DNA of 64,000 bases. It comes from CAZEQK01 sp964514395. GTDB taxonomy: Bacteria; Bacillota; Bacilli; Tepidibacillales; Tepidibacillaceae. The notes under the pieces are model-generated. The model ran no database searches. It was given only the letters and a program-made list of their open reading frames with translations, and was not told the origin of the DNA. The DNA lies in assembly GCA_964514395.1 (NCBI GenBank), contig CAZEQK010000011.1:1-64000 (forward strand), read 5' to 3'. Made by a program: the position numbers and the translations under genes. Below are positions 1-8,873 of the stretch, one piece after another; within the stretch, counting starts at the first letter, position 1; each line of letters starts with the position of its first letter.

Positions 1-400
1 CTGTAGTGCTCTGGACCGATTTCGGCGACAACGTCGATTTTTTTTGCTTATTGATAGATATGAAGGAAATCATTTCAATTTCTTAACATTCTCTTAATAT
101 CTATGTAATACATAATCTGTAATATTAATCTTGAAAGAAGTCCCCTTTGAATATTGCTAATCTATGTTAGCCAGCTGTTGACGACCAAAGTCAACAGCTT
201 TTTTCTTTAAAAAGAGGGATATCTAATTTATATAGAGGTATAGGTAATAGAAGAAAGATTATTTATACGTATAATGCTGGTTTATGATGATTAAAAAATG
301 TTAAATCTTTATACAAGTTATTTAGTAGGCAAGGGAATTTCTTTATGTTACCATATTAAATATGAAATGTTTTTAGTTAGTAAAGAGGAGGTATATTATA
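1..400. other. Non-coding left edge of the window
   Basis: No complete gene is visible in these 400 bases. A short open frame at positions 3-86 (plus strand) could be the last 27 codons of a gene starting before the window, but I do not recognise the residues. An intrinsic terminator at 173-204 would end that upstream transcript. The rest up to 400 is AT-rich and must hold the mqnC promoter, which I cannot place with confidence. A strong ribosome binding site (AGAGGAGG) lies just before 401. Confidence 0.4.
173..204 (+). terminator. Intrinsic terminator of an upstream transcript
   Basis: A perfect 10-bp stem (AGCTGTTGAC, 173-182, with GTCAACAGCT, 190-199) has a 7-nt loop and is followed by a run of T. 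It ends a transcript that enters from the left of the window and separates it from mqnC. Confidence 0.85.
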
Positions 401-1513
401 GTGTCTAATATAGATAGCATTTTAGCAAAAGCGCTCAATGGAGAAAGGTTAACTTTTGAAGATGGGATGGAATTATTTGCAAGTAATGAAATAGAAAAAA
501 TCGGTAAGGCTGCAGATGAAGTGAAAAAGCGTCTTCATCCTGATCCTATAACTACCTTTGTTGTTGGAAGAAATATCAATTATACCAACATATGCGATAC
601 TTATTGTCGCTTCTGTGCCTTCTATAGAGCTCCTGGGCAAGAAGGTGGCTATGTATTATCAAATGAAGAAATCCTAAAGAAGATACAAGAGACTGTTGAT
701 GTTGGTGGTACGGAGATTCTCATGCAGGGTGGTACACATCCTGATCTACCATTTGATTATTATCTTGATTTATTAAGAGAGATAAAGAGACATTTTCCAA
801 CCATTCATATGCATTCATTTTCACCAGCAGAAATTATGAAGATGAAAGAAATCTCTGGACTAAGCCTTGAAGAGACGTTAAAGCAGATCCATGAAGCAGG
901 ATTAGATTCTTTGCCTGGTGCTGGAGCTGAAATACTTGATGATAGAACTAGAAGTAAAATTAGTAAGAAAAAGGGTTCATGGAAAGATTGGATCGAAGTG
1001 ATGAAGACTGCTAATAAAGTTGGATTGACTACTACTGCTACTATGGTTATTGGTTTCGGTGAATTGATGGAAGAACGGGTACTTCATTTACTACGACTTA
1101 GAGAAGCACAAGATGAATCCAAAGGATTTTTAGCTTTTATTCCTTGGACATTCCAACCTGACAATACAAATCTCAAAGGAGAAAAGGTATCTCCTGAGGA
1201 GTATTTGAAAACATTAGCAATCAGTCGATTGATGCTTGATAACATTCCTAACTTCCAATCTTCATGGGTTACAGTAGGAGCAGAATACGGAAAAATATCA
1301 CTATCATATGGCTGCAATGATTTTGGTAGTACGATGCTGGAGGAGAATGTTGTATCTGCAGCAGGGACAACACATAAAATTAATATGAATAAGATTATGG
1401 AGTTAATCAGAGAAGCTGGTTTTACACCAGCTCAGCGTAATACAAAATATGAAATTCTTCGAGTATTTGATAATAATCAAAAAGTTGAAAAGGATTTTAT
1501 TATGCAAAATTAA
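401..1513 (+). CDS. mqnC: Cyclic dehypoxanthinyl futalosine synthase MqnC (radical SAM)
   Basis: Radical SAM enzyme of the futalosine route to menaquinone. It cyclises dehypoxanthine futalosine in the cytoplasm. The 370-residue length is normal for MqnC. The cluster motif C65-x3-C69-x2-C72 lies in NICDTYCRFCAFYR, and the following GGYVLSNEEI segment is characteristic of the MqnC/MqnE family. The start is a GTG at 401 preceded by AAGAGGAGG. No other mqn genes are in the window, so the rest of the pathway must be elsewhere. The gene stands alone, followed by a terminator at 1552-1583. The choice of MqnC over MqnE or CofH rests on length and motif context; identification is confident from family knowledge rather than alignment. 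Confidence 0.9.
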   Translation: MSNIDSILAKALNGERLTFEDGMELFASNEIEKIGKAADEVKKRLHPDPITTFVVGRNINYTNICDTYCRFCAFYRAPGQEGGYVLSNEEILKKIQETVDVGGTEILMQGGTHPDLPFDYYLDLLREIKRHFPTIHMHSFSPAEIMKMKEISGLSLEETLKQIHEAGLDSLPGAGAEILDDRTRSKISKKKGSWKDWIEVMKTANKVGLTTTATMVIGFGELMEERVLHLLRLREAQDESKGFLAFIPWTFQPDNTNLKGEKVSPEEYLKTLAISRLMLDNIPNFQSSWVTVGAEYGKISLSYGCNDFGSTMLEENVVSAAGTTHKINMNKIMELIREAGFTPAQRNTKYEILRVFDNNQKVEKDFIMQN

Positions 1514-1551
1514 TTATCATCATTTATTAACTTTTTTGTTTGCATTCATCT

Positions 1552-1583
1552 AAAGCTATTCACATTTCTGAATAGCTTTTATT
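1552..1583 (+). terminator. Intrinsic terminator after mqnC
   Basis: An 11-bp perfect stem (AAAGCTATTCA with TGAATAGCTTT) and a 6-nt loop, followed by T-rich sequence, lies 40 bases after the mqnC stop. Confidence 0.8.
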
Positions 1584-1670
1584 ATGTAAAAGAATGATTT
1601 TTACGATTGTGTAAGATGATAGTAATAAAAGATGTTAGAAATAACAAGAATGCCTACAGGAGGATTCTTT

Positions 1671-3077
1671 ATGAAAAATGGTATTAATAAGTATTTTCGT
1701 CTGATAAGTGGTCTTTTTATTATAATGTCTATCTCTTATATTTTTGTTTTTTTTATCTATCTTAAGTTCGATTTAGCAATGAGTAATTCTGTATTACAAA
1801 TGTTTTTCCTTAAATATAGTTGGATTTATCTATTTTTAATGGTTTTATTTTTATTTTTCATTAACTATATCATGGCTAAAACCGAAGAACCAATAAAGGA
1901 AATAACTAGAATCATTCAAAATATATTCGGTAGGATTTTTTCGAAAAACATGTATCAATCTAATAAAGATATTAGTGAATTACATTTAGCTGTAGCCATG
2001 AACCAATTGGCCGAAAGAATTGAGAAACAGTTAGAGCTGATTGAACAAAATGATTTACGTTTACATGGAATATTAGAAAATATGAGTAGTGGTGTTATTT
2101 TAGTTGCAAAGGATAGAAAAATTGTATTGGTTAATCCAGCAGCAGAGGAATTACTAGAGTATTCAAAGCTGGATCTAATTGGTAAAAGACATGTTGAGGC
2201 GACGAGACATCCTGAAATTAGTGATTCCATTGAAGAATGCTTTTGGACTAGGGAAAAAATCAAAAGGGATATTGTTCTTTACTATCCTCGAGAGAAAACA
2301 CTACAAATTAATTTTATTCCAATGAAAAATGAAAATAACGAAATTTTAGGGGTCGTCGTTATACTTAATGATTTGACAGATATTCGAAAGCTTGAGCAGA
2401 TTAGAACAGATTTTGTAGCCAATGTTTCCCATGAGTTAAAAACACCAATCACATCAATAAGAGGATTTACTGAAACATTATTGGATGGAGCTTATGAAGA
2501 TGTAGAAACTAGTCTAAATTTCTTAAATATTATTAAATCGGAAAGCGATCGCTTGCTTCAAATCGTTAATGATTTATTAGAATTATCAAAAATTGAAAGT
2601 AATACTTTTTCATTAAATATGGAGGATTTTAATCTAAATAATTTAGTTGAATTGATCAGACAAACGTTAGAAACCAAAATTAATCAACATGAATTGCATC
2701 TAGACATCCAGATTGATAACGACCTACACATCTATGCTGACAAAAGCAAAGTTTCCCAAATACTATTGAATTTAATCAACAATGCAATCATGTACACACC
2801 AATAGGAGGGAAAATTTGTGTAGGTGCAAGAATGACTGATGATTTTTTTGAGATTGCTGTGGAGGATAATGGAATTGGTATTGCAAAAGAGAATTTAACA
2901 CGAATTTTTGAACGTTTTTACCGAGTAGATCGATCAAGATCACGAAATAAAGGGGGAACTGGACTAGGGCTAGCAATTGTAAAACATCTTGTTGAGTCTC
3001 ATCATGGAACAATTTCAGTTAAGAGTAAAGTTGGTGAGGGTACTAAATTTAATATACAACTTCCTAAAAAATCGTAA
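1671..3077 (+). CDS. PhoR-like sensor histidine kinase, no adjacent response regulator
   Basis: Membrane-bound histidine kinase of 468 residues, likely sensing phosphate status because it lies directly before the pst operon. Two N-terminal membrane segments (about residues 8-33 and 46-70) enclose only a short external loop. A linker and a PAS domain (about 125-235) follow, then the dimerisation box with phospho-acceptor His254 in VSHELKTPITS. An HATPase domain with N, G1 (DNGIGI) and G2 (GTGLGLAI) boxes completes it. I start at ATG 1671 because ACAGGAGG precedes it with good spacing; the longer frame from 1632 has no such site. PhoR is normally co-transcribed behind phoP, but mqnC and a terminator lie upstream here, so the partner regulator must be elsewhere. 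Assignment to PhoR rather than another PAS kinase is inference from context. Confidence 0.75.
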   Translation: MKNGINKYFRLISGLFIIMSISYIFVFFIYLKFDLAMSNSVLQMFFLKYSWIYLFLMVLFLFFINYIMAKTEEPIKEITRIIQNIFGRIFSKNMYQSNKDISELHLAVAMNQLAERIEKQLELIEQNDLRLHGILENMSSGVILVAKDRKIVLVNPAAEELLEYSKLDLIGKRHVEATRHPEISDSIEECFWTREKIKRDIVLYYPREKTLQINFIPMKNENNEILGVVVILNDLTDIRKLEQIRTDFVANVSHELKTPITSIRGFTETLLDGAYEDVETSLNFLNIIKSESDRLLQIVNDLLELSKIESNTFSLNMEDFNLNNLVELIRQTLETKINQHELHLDIQIDNDLHIYADKSKVSQILLNLINNAIMYTPIGGKICVGARMTDDFFEIAVEDNGIGIAKENLTRIFERFYRVDRSRSRNKGGTGLGLAIVKHLVESHHGTISVKSKVGEGTKFNIQLPKKS

Positions 3078-3217
3078 TGATTAAAGTGGCGGAAGAATTT
3101 AATCAGTATAATAAATAGATTTAAAAGTTAAACTAATTTCAAATAATCACATAAAATCACGCTTCTTCACAAATATCACTAGAACTCCCCATAATGAAAT
3201 AAGGTTTTTTATATGAC

Positions 3218-3271
3218 TTTACAAAACCTTTACAATTCATTAATGAGTAATTAATAGAAGTCATTTATAGT
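3218..3271 (+). promoter_or_regulatory. Pho box and -10 element of the pst operon
   Basis: Four hexamers occur with exact 11-bp periodicity: TTTACA (3218), TTTACA (3229), TTAATG (3240) and TTAATA (3251), each separated by 5 bases. This is the known PhoP-P binding pattern of Bacillus (TTAACA-like direct repeats). A -10-like TATAGT lies at 3266-3271, which places the repeats roughly where activating Pho boxes sit, and no good -35 hexamer is present. The pstS start follows about 85 bases on. This indicates phosphate-starvation induction. Confidence 0.75.
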
Positions 3272-3356
3272 GTTTATTGTAGATAGAACGTACAAAGCAT
3301 TAGCAAGTAAATATCTTAGCTTTTATTTTTACAACTTATAAGGGGGAAATACAAAA

Positions 3357-4247
3357 ATGAAGAAGTACACGAAGTTAACCTTAGTATTAATGCTTTCCGT
3401 TATGATGTTATTTGCAGCAGCATGCGGTAATAACACAAGTAATAGCGACAATGCTTCTCAAGTATCAGGTAAGATTACCGTTGGTGGTTCTAGTGCATTA
3501 GAGCCTTTAGCAGCAGCAGCAGCAGAGCAATTTATGGGTGACAATCCAGATGCTGAAATCCAAGTAGAAGGTGGAGGAAGCGGAACAGGATTAAGTGAAG
3601 TTTCAAAAGGAAACTATGATATCGGAGATTCAGATGTCTTTGCAGAAGAAAAATCAGGCATTCCAGCGGAAAAGCTTGTAGATCATAAAGTAGCAGTAGT
3701 AGGTATGACAGCAGCAGTAAATCCAGGTGCTGGCGTAACAAACCTTTCAAAAGCAGATTTAATCAAAGTGTTTACTGGAAAAGTAACAAACTGGAAAGAA
3801 GTTGGTGGTAATGACGTTAAGATTACCCTAGTAAATCGTCCAGATGGTTCTGGTACACGTGCAACCTTTATTAAATATGCTTTAGACGGAGCAACTCCTG
3901 CTGAAGGTATTACAGAAGATTCTTCAAACCGTGTTAAACAAATCATAGCAGACACACCAGGAACAATCGGTTATGAAGCATTCTCATATTTTACAGATAA
4001 CTCCATTGTTAGATTATCTGTTGATGGCGTAGAAGCTACAGATGAAAATGTACAGTCTGGTAAATTTACCATTTGGGCATATGAACATATGTATACTAAT
4101 GGAGAAGCAACAGGATTAGCAAAAGCATTTATTGATTATATGATGAGTGACGAAGTTCAAAATAGTTTAATACCAACTCAAGGATATATTTCATCCTCTA
4201 AAATGCAGGTTGTCCGTAATGCAAAAGGGGAAACCACTAAAAAATAA
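3357..4247 (+). CDS. pstS: Phosphate-binding lipoprotein PstS
   Basis: Extracellular phosphate-binding subunit of the high-affinity Pst ABC importer, 296 residues. The N-terminus is a lipoprotein signal with lipobox AAAC and lipidated Cys23. The phosphate-binding family motifs are visible: VGGSSALEPL near the mature N-terminus, GGGSGTGLSEV, and VNRPDGSGTRATF. It starts at ATG 3357 after AAGGGGGAA. It is the first gene of pstSCAB-pstB2-phoU, and a hairpin after it (4293-4319) fits the common pattern in which pstS mRNA is more abundant than the downstream part. The Pho box upstream indicates control by PhoP. Confidence 0.95.
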   Translation: MKKYTKLTLVLMLSVMMLFAAACGNNTSNSDNASQVSGKITVGGSSALEPLAAAAAEQFMGDNPDAEIQVEGGGSGTGLSEVSKGNYDIGDSDVFAEEKSGIPAEKLVDHKVAVVGMTAAVNPGAGVTNLSKADLIKVFTGKVTNWKEVGGNDVKITLVNRPDGSGTRATFIKYALDGATPAEGITEDSSNRVKQIIADTPGTIGYEAFSYFTDNSIVRLSVDGVEATDENVQSGKFTIWAYEHMYTNGEATGLAKAFIDYMMSDEVQNSLIPTQGYISSSKMQVVRNAKGETTKK

Positions 4248-4292
4248 TTGTTTTCTTCCACATAATATGTAAAAATAGATATGAATAAATAA

Positions 4293-4319
4293 GGGGGTAA
4301 ATACCATGTATTTACCCCC
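4293..4319 (+). promoter_or_regulatory. Intra-operon hairpin between pstS and pstC
   Basis: A perfect 11-bp inverted repeat (GGGGGTAAATA at 4293 and its complement ending 4319) has a 5-nt loop. No T-run follows, so it is more likely a 3'-end stabiliser or a partial attenuator than a full terminator. It would favour pstS over pstC mRNA. Confidence 0.65.
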
Positions 4320-4350
4320 GTTTGCAATGTAAAGAAGGGGGTAGAGTCAA

Positions 4351-5286
4351 TTGTCAAATCCCAATAAGGAAGAAAGTAGGAAACATCGGCTGTTAAAAAG
4401 CAAGCAATCTTTTTCAAATGGCAAAGAAATACGCGGAAAAATTATTGTTAGCATAAGTGCTATAGTGATTATTGTTTCGACTATCTCCATCACATTGTTT
4501 TTGACAATCAAGGGGTTACAATCTTTTATGACAGATCATTTGAACTTCTTTAAGTTTATTTCAGGATTGTATTGGAACCCAACTGGTAAAAATGAGCAAT
4601 TTGCTTATGGAGCTTTTCCGTTTATTTTTGGGTCATTTGCAGTAACCTTTTTAGCAGCACTATTTGCAGCACCAATTGGGATTGGTAGTGCGATTTTTAT
4701 GACAGAAATCGCAAAAAAATGGGGCCAAAAAATTCTTCAACCTGTTATTGAAATATTAGTCGGAATACCATCTGTTGTATATGGTTTTATTGGTGTAACG
4801 GTCATTGTACCAATCATTAGACAATATTTCGGAGGACTTGGTTTCGGACTGTTGGCAGGGATGATTGTTGTAGGAGTAATGATACTTCCAACCGTAACTA
4901 GTCTTGCTGTTGATGCAATAAAATCTGTTCCGAAAAATCTGAGAGAAGCATCATCAGCATTAGGTGCAACGAGATGGCAGACAATTTACAAGGTTCTTAT
5001 TCCAGCAGCGTTGCCATCACTGATGACTGCAGTTGTACTGGGTATGACAAGAGCTTTTGGGGAAGCTTTAGCAATACAAATGGTAATCGGCAACGTGAGA
5101 ACCTTACCGGCATCTATTGTTGAACCAGCGGCTACCTTAACAACGATTATCACATTAAGTATGGGGCACACTACATATGGAAGTGTACACAACAATTTAC
5201 TATGGTCTTTAGGTTTAATATTATTAATTATGTCCTATGTATTTATCATTATTATTAGATATTTATCATCAAGGAGGAAAATCTAA
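4351..5286 (+). CDS. pstC: Phosphate ABC transporter permease PstC
   Basis: Inner-membrane subunit of the Pst importer, 311 residues. The N-terminal 30 residues are hydrophilic and are followed by about six membrane segments. The EAA-type loop that contacts PstB is visible as LREASSALGATRWQT near residue 200. The start is a TTG at 4351 with AAGGGGG nine bases upstream; I see no better start, since the next Met lies inside the protein. It overlaps pstA by the TAATG arrangement, so the two are translationally coupled. Its pairing with the distinct PstA downstream makes the identification secure. Confidence 0.93.
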   Translation: MSNPNKEESRKHRLLKSKQSFSNGKEIRGKIIVSISAIVIIVSTISITLFLTIKGLQSFMTDHLNFFKFISGLYWNPTGKNEQFAYGAFPFIFGSFAVTFLAALFAAPIGIGSAIFMTEIAKKWGQKILQPVIEILVGIPSVVYGFIGVTVIVPIIRQYFGGLGFGLLAGMIVVGVMILPTVTSLAVDAIKSVPKNLREASSALGATRWQTIYKVLIPAALPSLMTAVVLGMTRAFGEALAIQMVIGNVRTLPASIVEPAATLTTIITLSMGHTTYGSVHNNLLWSLGLILLIMSYVFIIIIRYLSSRRKI

Positions 5287-6173
5287 TGACTAGCAAATTT
5301 ACGAACCGTTTAGCTACGATACTATTTGTTTTAGCTGCTTTTATCATGGCGGTCACATTATTTTATCTCCTTGGTTACATTTTATATCATGGACTCTCCC
5401 AAGTTAATTTTCACTTTTTAACCACGAAATCTAGCTCCTTTCAAGCTGGAGGCGGAATTAAAAATCAATTATGGAATTCATTTTATATTTTATTTATGAC
5501 AATGATCATTTCTGTACCCTTAGGTGTATTAGGTGGTATTTATCTTGCTGAATATGCAAGACCTGGTAAAATAACAAACATTATTCGGATTAGCGTTGAA
5601 GTTTTATCTTCCCTGCCATCCATTGTGGTTGGTATGTTCGGTTTACTTGTGTTTGTTCAATATTTTCACTTAGGATATTCTATTATTTCAGGGGCACTTG
5701 CATTGACTGTTTTTAACCTTCCTATTATCGTTAGAGTAAGTGAAGATGCGATTAACTCTGTACCAAAAGAACAGAAAGAGGCTAGTTTAGCACTTGGAAT
5801 TACGCATTGGCATACGATTAAAACGGTTTTAGTTCCAGCAGCTTTTCCTGGGATTTTAACAGGTGTAATTTTATCAGCCGGACGAGTTTTTGGTGAAGCA
5901 GCAGCACTTTTATTCACTTCAGGTCTATCGACACCAAATTTAGATTTTACTAATTGGAATCCGTTTTCATCTCATTCTCCCTTAAATCCATTTCGTTCAG
6001 CGGAGACATTGTCGGTGCATATTTGGAAGGTGAACTCTCAAGGTATTATGCCTGATATCAGACAAATTGCAGATGGTTCCTCAGCAGTATTAGTTATTTT
6101 TGTACTCGTCTTTAATTTGTCAGCACGTATGATTGGCAATTTAATTCAGAAGAAGCTAACGGGTTCAAAATAA
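5286..6173 (+). CDS. pstA: Phosphate ABC transporter permease PstA
   Basis: Second membrane subunit of the Pst importer, 295 residues, with about six membrane helices and the coupling loop QKEASLALGITHWHT around residue 170. It starts at ATG 5286, overlapping the pstC stop, with GGAGG close upstream. The insertion rich in Phe, Asn and Ser near residue 230 (FTNWNPFSSHSP) is typical of PstA. It works with PstC, PstB and PstS to bring phosphate into the cytoplasm. Confidence 0.93.
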   Translation: MTSKFTNRLATILFVLAAFIMAVTLFYLLGYILYHGLSQVNFHFLTTKSSSFQAGGGIKNQLWNSFYILFMTMIISVPLGVLGGIYLAEYARPGKITNIIRISVEVLSSLPSIVVGMFGLLVFVQYFHLGYSIISGALALTVFNLPIIVRVSEDAINSVPKEQKEASLALGITHWHTIKTVLVPAAFPGILTGVILSAGRVFGEAAALLFTSGLSTPNLDFTNWNPFSSHSPLNPFRSAETLSVHIWKVNSQGIMPDIRQIADGSSAVLVIFVLVFNLSARMIGNLIQKKLTGSK

Positions 6174-6194
6174 TGCATCTATAGGAGTGAGAGT

Positions 6195-6983
6195 ATGTTA
6201 AATCGTTTAGATACCGCCCAAGAAAAAGCTGATATCATGTTAGATGTACAAGACCTCAGTGTTTATTATGGTGATAATCAAGCTGTAAAAAATATTTCAT
6301 TGCCTATCGAAAAAAATAGAATAACGGCATTAATAGGTCCTTCAGGATGCGGCAAATCTACTTTTCTAAGAACAATTAATCGTATGAATGATCTGATTCC
6401 AGGAGCAAGAGCTGAGGGAAATATTCTATATGATGGTGTCAATTTATTGGATGACAATATTGATGTGGTTGCTTTACGTAAAGAGATTGGTATGGTATTC
6501 CAAAAACCCAATCCATTCCCAAAACCTATTTATGAGAACATTACCCATGCTTTGAAATTTTTTGGGATGAAAAATAAACAAAAGCTTAATGAAATTGTTG
6601 AAGAAAGCTTAGAGAAAGCCGCTTTATGGGATGAAGTAAAGGACCGCTTAAAAGACTCGGCATTTTCACTATCTGGCGGACAACAACAAAGACTTTGTAT
6701 CGCAAGAACTTTAGCTTTAAAGCCAAATGTATTACTGTTAGATGAGCCTTCTTCTGCTCTTGATCCTGTTTCAAACGCAAAGGTAGAAGAATTGATACTA
6801 GAATTAAAAAAAGATTATACAATCGTTATTGTTACTCATAATATGCAGCAAGCTTCAAGGATATCTGACAAAACAGCTTTTTTCTATAACGGTAATCTTA
6901 TAGAATATGATGATACTTCAAAAATCTTCTCAAATCCTAGTAAACAAGAAACAGAAAACTATATCACAGGGAAATTTGGTTAA
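6195..6983 (+). CDS. pstB: Phosphate ABC transporter ATPase PstB (first copy)
   Basis: ATP-binding subunit of the Pst importer, 262 residues. Walker A GPSGCGKST, signature LSGGQQQR, Walker B VLLLDEPSSALDP and the switch THNMQQ are all intact. The phrase VFQKPNPFPKPIYENI is diagnostic for PstB. It starts at ATG 6195 after TAGGAGTGA. A second PstB follows after only 15 bases, as in Bacillus subtilis (pstBA, pstBB). Confidence 0.95.
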   Translation: MLNRLDTAQEKADIMLDVQDLSVYYGDNQAVKNISLPIEKNRITALIGPSGCGKSTFLRTINRMNDLIPGARAEGNILYDGVNLLDDNIDVVALRKEIGMVFQKPNPFPKPIYENITHALKFFGMKNKQKLNEIVEESLEKAALWDEVKDRLKDSAFSLSGGQQQRLCIARTLALKPNVLLLDEPSSALDPVSNAKVEELILELKKDYTIVIVTHNMQQASRISDKTAFFYNGNLIEYDDTSKIFSNPSKQETENYITGKFG

Positions 6984-6998
6984 GAAAAGAGGGGTAAC

Positions 6999-7769
6999 AT
7001 GGAGGCCGCTAACAAAAATATCGTGTTTGAAATTAAAAATTTAAACCTTTGGTATGGAGATAATCAGGCATTAAGGGATCTTACGTTTAATATTTATAGT
7101 AATGAAGTAACGGCGATTATCGGCCCATCTGGATGTGGTAAATCAACCTTTATAAAAACCTTAGATTTGATGATATTACATCAAAATGATGTGAAAATAA
7201 CTGGTGAATTATTATATAACGGTAAGAATATATTGTCTGAAAAAATTGATTTAGTTAAATTAAGAAAAGATGTTGGTATGGTTTTTCAAAGGGCAAATCC
7301 ATTCCCTAAATCTATTTATGAAAACATTGTTTATGGCCCAAAGATACATGGAGTGAAGAAAAAAGGAGATTTAGACGATATAGTGGAATCGACATTAAAG
7401 GATGTCGTATTGTGGGATGAAGTAAAGGATCGTCTACATAAAAGTGCAATGGGTTTATCAGGTGGGCAGCAACAGCGTCTCTGTATTGCTAGAACCCTAG
7501 CTGTTGCACCAGATATTATATTAATGGATGAACCAACATCAGCACTTGACCCAATCTCAACCTTAAAGGTTGAGGAACTGCTTTATTCTTTGAAGGAAAA
7601 ATATACAATTGTTATTGTTACTCATAATATGCAACAAGCCGCAAGGGTTTCTGATAAAACAGCATTTTTCTTAAATGGTGAATTAATTGAATATGATCAT
7701 ACGAATAATATTTTTTCCAATCCAAATGATAAGCGAACAGAGGATTATATTACGGGACGCTTTGGTTAA
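6999..7769 (+). CDS. pstB: Phosphate ABC transporter ATPase PstB (second copy)
   Basis: Paralogue of the preceding ATPase, 256 residues, with the same PstB signature (VFQRANPFPKSIYENI), Walker A GPSGCGKST, LSGGQQQR and Walker B IILMDEPTSALDP. The clear divergence from the first copy shows an old duplication rather than a recent one. It starts at ATG 6999 behind AGAGGGG. The nucleotide-binding subunit could be a homodimer of either or a heterodimer; the sequence does not decide this. Confidence 0.93.
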   Translation: MEAANKNIVFEIKNLNLWYGDNQALRDLTFNIYSNEVTAIIGPSGCGKSTFIKTLDLMILHQNDVKITGELLYNGKNILSEKIDLVKLRKDVGMVFQRANPFPKSIYENIVYGPKIHGVKKKGDLDDIVESTLKDVVLWDEVKDRLHKSAMGLSGGQQQRLCIARTLAVAPDIILMDEPTSALDPISTLKVEELLYSLKEKYTIVIVTHNMQQAARVSDKTAFFLNGELIEYDHTNNIFSNPNDKRTEDYITGRFG

Positions 7770-7785
7770 GGGAGGTGAATAATTT

Positions 7786-8448
7786 ATGCCAGGTAATAGG
7801 CAGACATTTGATTCCTTTTTGCAGGAATTAAAAGAATTATTACTTACAATGAGTGGTTTAGTTGAAAAATCGCTTCATGATAGTGTTGAATCATTAAAGC
7901 AATTGGATGTCTCGATAGCTGAATCTGTGATAATGGCTGATAAAAAAATAAATAGTATTGAAATGGAAATAGATGAGTTTGCAATCAAGCTAATTGCAAC
8001 CCAACAGCCTGTTGCAACAGATTTAAGAAGGATTTTTTCAGCAATAAAAATCGCTAGTGATTTGGAAAGAATTGCAGATTTATCCGTTAACATCGCAAAG
8101 GTGACTAGACGATTAGAAGGACAAAAACTAATTAAGCCTTTGATAGATATTCCGAGAATGACGGAGGAAGCAAAGAAAATGCTTAGAATGAGCATTGATT
8201 CTTACATTAATGAAGACATCATAATGGCAAAGAAGTTAGCCGAAATGGACGATACCATTGATCACACTTACAAAGCCATTCTCAATGAGCTCATAGAATT
8301 TATGGTGAAGGAACAAACTGCGATAAATCAAGGTCAGTTATTAGGCTTTGTAGCAAGGTATATCGAAAGAATTGCAGATCACATTACGAACATCGGAGAA
8401 AGTGTCATTTATCTTGTAACAGGGAAAAGATCAGAATTAAATGATTAA
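7786..8448 (+). CDS. phoU: Phosphate signalling regulator PhoU (first copy)
   Basis: Cytoplasmic all-helical PhoU, 220 residues, built of two three-helix repeats. Each carries the metal-binding ExxxD-type motif (IASDLERIADLSVNIAKVTRR and RYIERIADHITNIGE). In known systems it links Pst transport activity to the PhoR kinase. The start ATG 7786 has GGGAGGTG upstream, 16 bases after pstB2. An intrinsic terminator (8462-8491) closes the operon right after it. A close paralogue lies at 8874-9536. Confidence 0.94.
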   Translation: MPGNRQTFDSFLQELKELLLTMSGLVEKSLHDSVESLKQLDVSIAESVIMADKKINSIEMEIDEFAIKLIATQQPVATDLRRIFSAIKIASDLERIADLSVNIAKVTRRLEGQKLIKPLIDIPRMTEEAKKMLRMSIDSYINEDIIMAKKLAEMDDTIDHTYKAILNELIEFMVKEQTAINQGQLLGFVARYIERIADHITNIGESVIYLVTGKRSELND

Positions 8449-8461
8449 TAAGTTTTTTTAG

Positions 8462-8491
8462 AAAATGGGTGTGTTTAACCCATTTTTTTTT
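8462..8491 (+). terminator. Intrinsic terminator after the pst operon
   Basis: A perfect 9-bp stem (AAAATGGGT / ACCCATTTT) and a 7-nt loop are followed by nine T. It separates the first phoU from the repeat element and the second phoU. Confidence 0.9.
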
Positions 8492-8561
8492 GAAAAACGA
8501 CCACTATTATAGTAAAGTATTAAATAATATATTTGAAATCTTAAAATTATTCTTTACAAAA

Positions 8562-8600
8562 TTAATAAGATTTTTTGGAAGAATTAATATGTAATTAATA
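8562..8600 (+). promoter_or_regulatory. Possible degenerate Pho box upstream of the second phoU
   Basis: Hexamers TTAATA (8562), TTTTGG (8573), TTAATA (8584) and TTAATA (8595) recur every 11 bases, with a better TTTACA at 8553 that is out of phase by two. This resembles the pstS Pho box but is AT-rich and weaker. It abuts the dispersed repeat that starts at 8598, which leaves it about 270 bases from the gene. Confidence 0.35.
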
Positions 8601-8776
8601 AAGAAGACTTGGTTCAGATGGAGTTTATTATCACCAACTGAACCTTAGCACCCATAGGGCACAAGTCACACTAAATGCTAAAGCATTAAGTCGTGCTATG
8701 CCGCCCTTATTTCGAGGATTGAAACAACTCCCTCTTACGGTGTTAAAGAGGAGTCTTGTTGAAACCGAAGATAAAA
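8598..8776 (+). repeat. Dispersed structured repeat, copy A (full length)
   Basis: About 179 bp. The same sequence recurs at 37565-37741 and 39140-39319, with a 3'-half copy at 53900-53976, all in plus orientation. Each full copy starts near ATAAAGAAGACTTG and ends near GAAACCGAAGATAAAA. It can fold into three hairpins: a 5' one (GGTTCAG with CTGAACC), a central one around AATGCTAAAGCATT extended by CATAG and CTATG, and a 3' one (CTCCCTCTT with AAGAGG-type sequence). Here it lies between the two phoU genes. Function is unknown. Confidence 0.85.
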
Positions 8777-8873
8777 ATTTGAGTTAATAAGGATAGATAG
8801 TCATCTGATTATTTGTAATACTAATAATCATTTTTCATATGCTTAATAAAAAAGCCTAATAGGAGGTTATAAG

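Noticed and set aside
3..86. Short open frame at the left edge that could be the end of a gene
   Set aside because: Only 27 codons are visible, no family is recognisable, and the frame could be chance. Mentioned in the left-edge entry but not called as a gene.
8807..8834. GATTATT/AATAATC hairpin before the second phoU
   Set aside because: Seven weak A/T-rich pairs with a short T-tail directly upstream of a gene; not enough to call a terminator.
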